A DNA stretch of 27,217 nucleotides from Diplocarpon mali. Lineage: Eukaryota; Ascomycota; Leotiomycetes; Helotiales; Drepanopezizaceae. The stretch covers positions 1 through 27,217 of the forward strand of contig JAENRP010000469.1 in assembly GCA_024741835.1 (NCBI GenBank), written 5' to 3'. The position numbers and the translations under genes were made by a program. Position 1 is the stretch's first letter; every line of letters starts with the position of its first letter. The notes beneath the pieces were generated by a model that did not search any database, was not told the origin of the DNA, and saw nothing but the letters and a program-made list of their open reading frames with translations. This document shows positions 19,581 through 27,217 of this stretch, in pieces.

Positions 19581-20850
19581 GTAATACTTTAATTAAAGTA
19601 GGAGGTTCCTGAGCTTGGCCTAGTAAAGGGTTGGGAATGTATTTTTGCAGTAAGTGGAAGTGGAATACAGAATAAATTAAATAGAGCGAATTAGGCAATT
19701 TTAGCCTCTAGCTTTCTCCTAGCTTTTCTAGTACTTTTACTAGGCCGTACCACTTATCGGAGAGTTTTCGGCTCGGCCGGTCCAGTTTCCAATTTTTAAT
19801 ACTAATTAGTATATTATCTCCTACTATCTAATCAACTAGCCAGCGGTAGAGATCTATAAGCCGTTTCATTTTAGCTTGCTATACTTAGAGAGACGATTAA
19901 GCGAATTAGACTACTTTTTAAGCTTTAATAGCTATGCAAAGCGCTGTTTTACGATTTACTCTCTTAGTTGCTATCTATAGAGGCTCTAGGTTAATTAAAT
20001 TCCAAGAGGAGCGAGCCTTATAGCCGTTTAGCACTTAGAAAGGGGAAATTTGCCTTAGGGATTTATAAGGCAAGGTCAATTAGGCAATATCTATCAAAGG
20101 CAAGAGACGACTTTAATTATCTTAGTAGTATAAGTAAAACGGTTTAAGGTATTATTTTAAGTACTGGTTCATAATCTTAATTTAGCTGTCGATATTAGGA
20201 TTATAAGTTATAGTTAGCTTGACCTTTATACTTAGTATCTAATAAAGCTCTTTTTAAAAAGTAGAGACGAATTAGGCGCCTTTATTTAATAGAATTGAGT
20301 TAGGCATATTGAAATAGCATATCTAGTGAATTAAAAACAACTCTGCAAGGCCTTTTGCGTCAACCGAATTATAGTATAGAATCGAAACTGCCTTCTTTAA
20401 TAACCTATTAATAATTATAAAGGTAAAATTATAACTGAGTTTATTAAGCGGAAGCTTTGTAAAATCCATTATTAAGTATTAGTAAGCTCGTTTGGGAATT
20501 AGTAAGGGTTATAGGAAACCAGGGGTCTTATTATAATAAGCTTTCATTTTCGAATAAGAATAGTTCTAAATATAAGTGCTAATATTACTACTAAGGCTTT
20601 TCCAATAGTATTTTCTTCTTATTAGAAGCCTTATTTTCCTAATTCTAGCGTATACAACGTAAGGTTACTTATATATATAATAAATTAAGGCTATTTGCAA
20701 TTCAGGAGGTTAGAATGGCATAACGAGTCTACTTTAAAAGAAGAGTTTGCTTTAGCTAAGTTCATAGTTGAGGCTATGGCTCTACGCCTTGTCTCAGAAC
20801 TTCTATAGCTCTAAGGAGGTCTTATTAGCTTAAATAACTTTGTCGATAAT
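19580..20850 (-). pseudogene. Gypsy integrase
   Basis: A degenerate zinc-binding N-domain (about 20600-20720) is followed by the catalytic core. M-D-F lies at 20461-20468 (first Asp kept). N-K-G-A-*-F lies near 20267-20290, where D-x-G-x-x-F is expected (Asp to Asn). I-K-I-M-N-Q-Y-L lies near 20165-20189, where T-E-I-M-N is expected (Glu to Lys). Both changes are G to A, as RIP makes on the opposite strand. The C-terminal part with a W-Y-G-L-V-K-V-L block (about 19735-19760) leads into the chromodomain. Inactive. Confidence 0.84.
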
Positions 20851-20929
20851 ATAGTAGTTTACTATATTATACTCAACCCTAGACGTTAGGTCGGCAAGTG
20901 CCTCTATTAGCGCGATTAGCATAATTGTT

Positions 20930-21004
20930 ACTCGTAGGCCAGGCCTAGGAGTAGAATTCATTTGCGCTAAAGTTACCTATAGGCTAGGCTTAGGAGTGGA
21001 ATCG
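20930..21004 (-). repeat. Tandem pair of the 45-bp / 15-residue repeat (between RNase H and integrase)
   Basis: Two copies of a 30-base motif start at 20930 and 20975, 45 bases apart. On the minus strand they encode D-S-T-P-K-P-S-L-*-V and N-S-T-P-R-P-G-L-R-V in the frame that continues from RNase H. Related to 22862-22938 and 24694-24722. Confidence 0.75.
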
Positions 21005-21079
21005 CCTTTAGTAGCAAGTACTTCTATAAAGAGCTTATCGTTAGGTAAGAGCTGCTAGTGGCGTAAAGCTTATTTCTTG

Positions 21080-22400
21080 GCCTTAAGAGGGGTCAGCTCC
21101 TAGTCTTAATATAAGAGTGTATTAGCTAGCGTATTTGTTATGCCTATTTGGTATATGATAAGGAAGTTGAAATCAGCAAAGAACTCTGCCTAGTAAGCCT
21201 ACCGGGCTATTAAGTCCTTAGTTATTATAAAGTACTTAAGGGCTTTATAATCTATATATACGTATACTATTTTCTAGGCCTTAAGTAGCTCTACCTTATA
21301 TTAGTAGAACAATTTAAAAATCGCTAAAAGCTCCTTATTATAAATAGGGTAATTCAGCTCAGCATTATTTATAGTCTTTAAAAAGTACCCGATTAGATGG
21401 TAGTTATCGTCTTCCTAGAGCTAAAAGAGTATACTAGCGACTATTCTATTAGAGGCGTCGGTCTTAAGCCTTATCTACTTCTAAGGGTAATAGTAGTATA
21501 AGATCGGGGTTATTTAAAGGCTTAAGCGCAGAGCTTCTTAAGCTTCCTTATAAGCGTTATTAAAATCAAAAGGAACGTTTCCTATAAGAGCTATTAAGGG
21601 TCGGCAGATATAGCTATAGCTTTGAATAAACCTTCGGTAGAAATTACAAAACCCTAAGAAGCTTTATATATTGCATACGTTCTTAGTGTATTTCTATTCT
21701 TAAATGATTAAAACCTTATTAAGGTTTACCTTAATTCTATAAACTCTAATAATAAACCCTAGGAACTTAGTCTTAGTAACTCTAAACTCGCTTTTCTTAA
21801 TATTTGCTTATAGGCTATAGCGTTAGAGAATTCCTAAGATCTTCTTAATATAAATCTTATAATTAGGGGAGTTTTTTAAATAAATTAGAATATCATTTAA
21901 GTAAGTAGAGTAGAAATCGTTAAGGTAGTTAAGGAGAATATTATTAATAAACCTTTAAAAGGTAGTAGGCCTATTTATCAGCTTAAATAGCAAAACCTTA
22001 TATTTATAAGTCTTATAACGCATATAAAAGGTAGTTAGGTCCTTTGCGTTAGCTAATATATAGATATAGTAGAAGGCTTATTATATATCGATTTTTATAA
22101 AAATATAAGCTTTCGATATACGTACTATTATCTTATCAATAAGTAGAATTAGGTAGGGGTCTTTCTTTATTAAGGCGTTCAGTTTCTAGTAATCGATATA
22201 TAAATATAAGGAGCTATTAGCTTTTCTAATAAAAAGGATCAGGGCTACCTAAGGGGAACTTAAAGCTTTAATAAATCCTTTATATAAGTTCTTAAGAATA
22301 TAGCTCTTAACCTTTAAAAGCTATTTATTAGTAAGGCAGTAGAAGGGTTTAATTATTAAGTTATTCTCGCCTATTAGCTCAATTTTATAATCTACCCTTA
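21080..22400 (-). pseudogene. Gypsy reverse transcriptase and RNase H
   Basis: RT: L-Y-L-Y-I-D-Y-W-K-L-N near 22165-22200, then the catalytic box Y-L-N-D-I-L-I-Y near 21885-21910, where L-D-D is usual (one Asp to Asn). T-K-F-L-G-F-I-I and F-L-G-F-C-N-F-Y-R-R-F follow near 21635-21770. RNase H: T-D-A-S-N near 21450-21464, then A-E-L-N-Y-P-I-Y-N-K-E-L-L-A-I near 21315-21365, closing with T-L-A-D-T-L-L near 21116-21136. Canonical Ty3/Gypsy order and spacing. The Lys/Trp-rich linker after RNase H carries the repeat pair at 20930. Confidence 0.86.
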
Positions 22401-23640
22401 GTCTAGGTTCTAGCAGCTAATCGAAGGCCTAGCGACTAAAGACGTTCTTGAACTTAGTATACTAAGGTAAGAGCTTTTAGTCTATTAGCTTATTATTGCT
22501 CTTATACTTAGCTTATAGTGCCGAACTAAGGCCAAGGGAGCTAATTTTAACTCGCTTAACCGATTTTTAGCAATTGATTTCTTAATTTAAATTATAAATA
22601 GAGCTTACAAATATGAACTCTTTAAGCGCTAGTTCTTAAGTTTATATAGCTTATCTTACCTTAGTTATAAAGCGGTAATAGAAGGCGCCGATTACTAAGG
22701 CTAAGATTAAGCTAATCTAATAAGCTATTTTTAAAGGAGCAGTTCTCTTTATTAAAAGAGGGAGCAAGGGGTTTAATACTCTTAATAAGGCCTTCTTTAT
22801 ATAGTTCAGATCTCTTTTTAAGTCTTTAAAGAAACTGCTATCCTTAAGTTTACAAAAGGCCACTCGCAGGCTAAGACTAAGAGTGGAATTCAAGTTTGCA
22901 GTTTTTACTCGCAGGCCGGGACTAGGAGTAGGATTCGAGTTATTGCTTACTAGCACTAAGAGCTAGGCTTAGGCCATTCTTAAGTCTTTATCCTTAGTAT
23001 TTATTATAGCTACTCGACGATCAATGTCTTACTAAGCTATTAGAAGTCTTATTAGCTATAAGAGATCGATTAGTACACATTAATTAAAGTAGGAGATAAT
23101 AGGCATATCCTTAAGCTAAGAGATACTATTTTTCCCTTTTCTATAAGACTATTTAAAGTTATAGTACTTTAGGAACTTCTTATTAATTAAAACGTCGGTT
23201 GCTTTTAAGCTTATAATTAAGAAAGGGAAGTTGATTTATTACCTATCGATTATAAAAGTAAGTAAAATAGCAAATCGAATAGTTTCTCCCTTAAGGCTAT
23301 TATAGCTAATAGGGGTAATCAGTTTAAGTAATTTAATAAACTTTACCTTAAGTCTTTAAAAAAGCTAATATACTAAAGATGTCTTAATAATACCGAAAAT
23401 ATTAGCTCTACTATTAATATAGGCAACTGTTTTAATAAATGATCTATTTTAAACTAGTTCTATAGGAACTAAGAATTAGCAGCCGCTTATTAATAGGCGG
23501 GAATTAAAATCTAAGTCTTTTTATAAATTATAACTTATACTATAGTAAGAGTCTTTACCATAGCTTAATAGTTTCCTAATAGTAGGTCGTTTTCTATCTC
23601 AACTTTAGCTATTATAAACTCGCCCTACTTCTTTAGCTTA
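22400..23640 (-). pseudogene. Gypsy protease and protease-RT linker
   Basis: Protease remnant near 23390-23430 reads V-A-Y-I-N-S-R-A-N-I-F-G-I-I, fitting V-D-S-G-A-x-x-N-F with Asp and Gly mutated. A 79-codon stretch at 22717-22956 has escaped stops. It is a surviving linker fragment in the coding direction, not a separate gene, and contains two copies of the 15-residue repeat. Protease releases the mature Gag and Pol proteins. Boundaries are approximate. Confidence 0.65.
22862..22938 (-). repeat. Tandem pair of the 45-bp / 15-residue repeat (protease-RT linker)
   Basis: Motif copies begin at 22862 and 22907, again exactly 45 bases apart. Minus-strand peptides: N-S-T-L-S-L-S-L-R-V and N-P-T-P-S-P-G-L-R-V, both inside the 22717-22956 open stretch. 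Confidence 0.75.
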
Positions 23641-24860
23641 AGGCAATCTATTATATAGTAACCGAGGGCTTTGCAGTTATAGCAAAGACTAGACGATAGC
23701 TTCAGGCTGGCAGACCTTTCTTAATAGGCCGTTGGCAAAGGGGAACAAGTGCAAGGAGCTAAGGAAGTAGCTATAGTAATAGGTCTCTATAACTCCCTTT
23801 TCAATATACTAGGGACGCAGTCCTTTAAAAGAGAGAATATAATAGCAAAGGCGACTTATTAAGCGTTATAGGCTTCTTCTTATTTAATATTACAAGCCTT
23901 GCGGTCTATAATAGCTAAGAACTTATCTAAAGTAATATAATTATTATTTATTTTATACTTCTTTACTTAAAGGTCGTTCTTTAAGGCTAAGGAGACCTTT
24001 TTATAAATGTTATCGAACTAATAAGATTAATCGATCTTACTAGCTATAGCAAGAGTGATAAACTTAAATCAGAACTTATTATATAATAATAAACCTATAG
24101 TTAGCCTATTATATTTAAGCTTAGTAGATTAAATATAATTATAATTAAAGAACCTTTAATCCAAGACCCTAAGGACGTTAATAACATATATGAACTTATT
24201 AGCAAAGATAGGATCTATATATTATAGAATTAGGTTTTAAGCTTTACCTATTATATATTTAAAGTAGGCAATAATCTAATCCTCTCTTAAAGTGAAGTTG
24301 CTTAAGTACTTTTGAATAAATACCTTTATAACTATCTTCCAAGCGTTATAAGTGATTTCGCCTTAGTAGTTGCTAAAATGGGTTTAAAGGTACTTAATTT
24401 GATAAGGGTCGATAGCTAAGACTAAAGGTCTAATGATTAGAAGGTAGTAGTCTAAGGGAGGTAGTAAGTCGGCGGTAAAGGATTGAGTATTCTAAGGGCT
24501 AGCACTTAAGGAAGAAGGGGCAGTAGTATTATTTTAAAGAGCGGCAGCTATAGCAGCGCTTATAAGGTTCGCGATTTTAGCCTGCTAAGCAGTTGAAAAG
24601 AAAGGGGCCGATATAGTAAGGGTAGATATCGTTAGAGAGAGTATATCTTCTTCCTTAACTTCAATCGATAGTAATAGGGTATTTCGAGAATATACTCGTA
24701 GGCTAGGACTAGGAGTGAAATCTATACTAAGGGAGGGAGCTTCCTAAGTAGGCTTAGGAGGGGGAATATCTCTAGGAGCAGGGTTGGCAGTAAGGCCTGG
24801 AGAACTGGTAGCAGTAAGGCCTAGAGAACGTACGGTTAACCTTTTACTTCTCTTAAGTAG
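23640..24860 (-). pseudogene. Gypsy Gag with CCHC zinc knuckle
   Basis: The C-terminal knuckle at 23643-23684 reads C-Y-N-C-K-A-L-G-Y-Y-I-I-D-C. This is C-x2-C-x4-H-x4-C with the His now Tyr (CAT to TAT). Upstream, a capsid-like region (about 23900-24400) has W-K-I-V-I-K-V-F-I and Y-N-K-F-W-F-K-F-I blocks. The N-terminus (about 24500-24850) is low-complexity, rich in Ser, Pro, Ala and Thr, with one copy of the 15-residue repeat at 24694. Gag binds and packages element RNA. I could not fix a start codon. Confidence 0.78.
24694..24722 (-). repeat. Single copy of the 15-residue repeat motif (Gag N-terminus)
   Basis: The minus strand encodes D-F-T-P-S-P-S-L-R-V. Same 30-base motif as at 20930 and 22862. 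A weaker, shortened relative may follow at about 24744-24770. Confidence 0.65.
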
Positions 24861-25711
24861 TATAAGATTAGAGGTTATAAGTACTAACTCTTTTTATATT
24901 ATTTGGTTTAATTTAAAGGGACCTAATATTAAATAGTGACCTATTTAAAAGGGGGAAGATCAGTATAGGTAGAGCTGTATACATTCTTAAAGCCTTTTAG
25001 TAGAGTATATATTAAGGTATTATAGGTTTATAGATCTTAAGAAAGAAGATTTTACTTTAAGATCACGTCTTTTTACCAATTAGGAGTTGCAATAAGGTTG
25101 CTTAAGGGTATAGTACAAATCTAGGGAAATAGGGTCCGAGGATCCAAAGCTTATTATTCTACTAAAGTTGACCTAGTCTCTAACAGTATAGTATAACCTA
25201 CTAAGGCTGACTAAGTCTCTATATGTATATATAGGTATAGATCCTCCAGCTTCATACCTAAGTGTTTCGAAGGAAGGAGTAAGGAGCTTCAAAGAGGTGA
25301 GGAGCTTTAAAGAGTTATAAGGAGAGTTGTCGACGAGTATAGGTCGATATATTATAGAGTGTTTATAAAGGAGGGAGAGAGTTAAGAAGAGAAAAGTTAT
25401 TATACTGCTTTAGGCAGCAGCTTATACTAGCAAAGCGAGGGTATAGTAAATAATTTTTTTTCGAATTGAAATTAAAGGTGAAATTCCATTTGCTAAATAG
25501 AAGAGGTAAGGGGTCGAAAAAACAAGCTAATCTTATATTCAAAGGTCGTTTTTCAGCTTTCTTTAAAAACTAGATTAGTAAGATCTAGGCGCTACGTACG
25601 AGTTGCTTAAGGCAGTTTATAGTAGAAGTCGAGATTAAGAGATCGAGTTGCTTAAGGCAATTTAAAGTAACGATTCTAAAGGGGGTAGATATTAAGCTTC
25701 TTAGCAGAGGT
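24860..25711 (-). other. Gypsy 5' leader (no gene seen)
   Basis: About 0.85 kb between Gag and the primer site. It holds two pairs of direct repeats: ACTAAAGTTGACCTAGTCTCT-like copies near 25158 and 25200, and GAGTTGCTTAAGGCAGTTTA-like copies at 25600-25619 and 25645-25664, again 45 bases apart. Also a purine-rich AAGGAG run near 25268-25330. No coding frame is apparent. Confidence 0.5.
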
Positions 25712-25729
25712 TGAGTTGATCTTTTCTTA
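25712..25729 (-). promoter_or_regulatory. Expected primer-binding region of the Gypsy element
   Basis: The minus strand after the 5' LTR reads TAAGAAAAGATCAACTCA. Position is right, but I do not recognise a tRNA complement. Self-priming, known in some Tf1/sushi-type chromoviruses, is possible but untested. Confidence 0.3.
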
Positions 25730-26007
25730 TATTACAACTTACCCTCGAGCGTATAAAAGGCGAGAATTGAATAACGCTAACTATATTACCTTAAAAGGTA
25801 TGCTATATAAATTGAAAAGAAAAGATAAAGAAGAAGAGAGAGTCTTTAGTAAAGCTCCTTTAGAATAAGTATAGGTGCTTTACTAGCGCGTACGTAATCC
25901 AGCCACCTTACTACCTTAGCGTGCACCTGACTTCGACACATAATGGACATGTGATATAATCGTGCATAACTGTGCACGTGAACCGTGCACGTGATGCGGC
26001 TGTAACA
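25730..26007 (-). repeat. Gypsy 5' LTR (right copy)
   Basis: 278 bp, gap-free to 18995-19272. Terminal TG is now TA; the CA end is intact (TGTAACA). Keeps two direct copies of GTGCACGTGA at 25972-25981 and 25985-25994, each containing the palindrome CACGTG. Confidence 0.95.
25972..25994. promoter_or_regulatory. Direct pair of GTGCACGTGA sites in Gypsy LTR
   Basis: Two decamers separated by ACC; each holds CACGTG, the core site of basic helix-loop-helix factors. A matching decamer is at 19237-19246 and another at 27164-27173. A regulatory role is inference. Confidence 0.4.
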
Positions 26008-26012
26008 ATTTA
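26008..26012. repeat. Target-site duplication ATTTA, right copy (Gypsy)
   Basis: ATTTA directly after the Gypsy right LTR; matches 18990-18994. Confidence 0.92.
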
Positions 26013-27006
26013 AAAATTATCTATAGTACTAATAATTTATCGATTTATACTAACGGCTCTCAAATAGCTAAAGGGAATGGAATTGGTTATAGCTATGCTC
26101 TATATTTATATAAAGACCTATTTATTTTAAAATTACTAGAATACTCTAATAGAGTAAATATTGGAAATTCAGAATTAGTCTATAATAGAGAGCTTGAAGC
26201 TATAGCTAAGGCAATTTCAAAAGCAAGCTTAATAGTAAAAGAAGGGGATATTTTTACAATTTTTTCAAATAATCAAGCGGCTATTTAAAGATTAAAAACT
26301 CCCTTAGATAGCCTAAGACAAAACCACTAAATTACTGCAATTACTGCTTCTAAGACTTTAATTAATAAAGGAGCTAGTATTGCAATTAAGTGGGTACTAG
26401 GGCATACTGATATAATTGGAAATGAAGAAGCAGATAAACTAACTAAATAAGCTACGAAAACTACTCCTTCTTCTAATTATACTTCTTTTGCCTTTTTAAA
26501 GGTAAAAATAAGTGAAATCAAAAAGTAGGAAATATCTCTATTTATTTAAAATAACCTCGATTCTACTTCCTTAAAAAGTTATAAAACCTAATATTCTTAT
26601 AGAATATTAAAACAGATCTCTCTACCTATAGGTACTTTAAGAGAAACTGCTAGCGCCTTCTTTCAATTAAAACTAGGCTATAGGTATATTAAGTCTTATT
26701 TAAAAAGAATAGGTATAACTTAAAACCCCTATTGTATTTATAGTAATAGAGAAACTCTAATCTACTTAATTCTTTCTTATAAAGAGTACTATAATCAAAG
26801 ACGTACTCTTATATAGAAAATAAAAGAAGAATATAAGGGATTTAAAGAGCTATCTTTACCCTTACTATTTGAAATAAAAACTGGAATTAAACACTTCTTA
26901 ATATTTTTAAAAGAAACTAAGATTTGTATATATTAGTGGCACTTAAATAAAGAAACAAAAGCTATTATAGCTCCTAATTCGCAATACTATTCTGACGAAG
27001 AATCCT
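26008..27006 (+). pseudogene. LINE ORF2 part 3: RNase H and C-terminal Cys motif
   Basis: Joined to 18994 over one ATTTA, the frame reads Y-L-*-H-L-K-I-I-Y-S-T-N-N-L without a break. RNase H: I-Y-T-N-G-S with Asn at 26052-26054 (Asp expected), Glu at 26196-26198 in E-L-E-A-I-A, F-S-N-N-Q-A-A with Asn at 26268-26270 (Asp expected), and W-V-L-G-H-T-D-I-I-G-N-E-E-A-D with His at 26403 and Asp at 26433. So two of the catalytic acids are lost by G to A. A C-terminal P-Y-C-I-Y-S-N-R-E-T-L-I-Y-L-I-L-S-Y remnant (about 26728-26785) fits the Cys/His motif after RNase H in Tad-type ORF2. The ORF has not ended when a third LTR begins at 27007. Confidence 0.87.
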
Positions 27007-27217
27007 TGTTACGACTCGCTCTCGAGCGTACAGAAGGCGAGATTCGAATGACGCTGACTGTATTACCTCAAGAGGTACGCTATGTAATTAAGAAGAAAAG
27101 ATGCAGAAGAAAAGAGAGTCTCTAGTAGAGCTCCTCCAGAATAAGTACAGGTGCTTCACTAGCGTGCACGTGATCCAGCCACCTTGCTACCTTAGCGGGC
27201 ACCTGACTTCGTGCACC
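27007..27217 (-). repeat. Third Gypsy-type LTR, partial (runs off the window)
   Basis: It starts TGTTACGACT and follows the two 278-bp LTRs for the 211 bases available. It keeps more CpA/TpG sites (for example CTCCAGAATAAG, TACAGG, ATCCAGCC) and differs from them by a 1-base gap and some transversions. It is therefore a different copy or subfamily and less RIP-mutated. It directly abuts LINE ORF2. The five bases before it are ATCCT, the expected target copy. It may be a solo LTR or the end of another element. Confidence 0.85.

Larger units (their letters stand above)
18995..26007 (-). mobile_element. Ty3/Gypsy chromovirus retrotransposon
   Basis: Seven kb with 278-bp LTRs, ATTTA duplication, a strong polypurine tract beside the left LTR, and coding on the minus strand. 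Domain order is Gag with CCHC, protease, RT, RNase H, integrase, chromodomain; RT before integrase defines Ty3/Gypsy and the terminal chromodomain defines a chromovirus. It was inserted into the same LINE as Copia A, independently. RIP has put stops in every domain and changed several catalytic Asp to Asn. Confidence 0.93.

Noticed and set aside
1..27217. tRNA, rRNA, CRISPR, bacterial operon signals or a host gene
   Set aside because: No cloverleaf, rRNA block, regular spacer array or non-transposon protein family was recognised. Every domain identified belongs to a retroelement.

Overview
The window is a nest of dead retrotransposons and contains no recognisable host gene. The DNA is AT-rich, poor in CpA and TpG, rich in TpA, and full of in-frame TAA/TAG codons where protein families expect Gln or Trp. 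Paired long terminal repeats (LTRs) differ almost only by C/T and G/A transitions. This is the pattern of repeat-induced point mutation (RIP), which points to a filamentous ascomycete (Pezizomycotina); I cannot name the species.

The oldest layer is one Tad-clade-like LINE on the + strand, now in three pieces: 1-3055, 17853-18994 and 26008-27006. It carries ORF1 (basic, coiled-coil-like N-terminus, CCHC knuckles) and ORF2 (endonuclease, reverse transcriptase, RNase H, C-terminal Cys motif). Two insertions split it, each with a perfect 5-bp target duplication, and a third LTR abuts its last piece.

Insertion 1 (3056-17852, target AGTAT) is a minus-strand Ty1/Copia element, here called Copia A, with 171-bp LTRs. 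A second minus-strand Copia, Copia B (3422-11020, 199-bp LTRs, target GAAAC), sits inside it near its 3' end. Insertion 2 (18995-26007, target ATTTA) is a minus-strand Ty3/Gypsy chromovirus with 278-bp LTRs and a C-terminal chromodomain. A third, less mutated LTR related to the Gypsy LTRs begins at 27007 and runs off the window.

Removing insertion 1 with one target copy rejoins the LINE reverse-transcriptase frame exactly. Removing insertion 2 does the same for the segment leading into RNase H. The order of events is therefore LINE, then Copia A, then Copia B, with the Gypsy entering the same LINE independently. Nothing here looks able to make an intact protein. The most unusual signals are a 15-residue repeat scattered through the Gypsy polyprotein, primer sites in both Copias that fit half-tRNA initiator-Met priming, related extra segments beyond pol in both Copias with open stretches on the opposite strand, and an inner element whose LTRs are more diverged than those of its host element.
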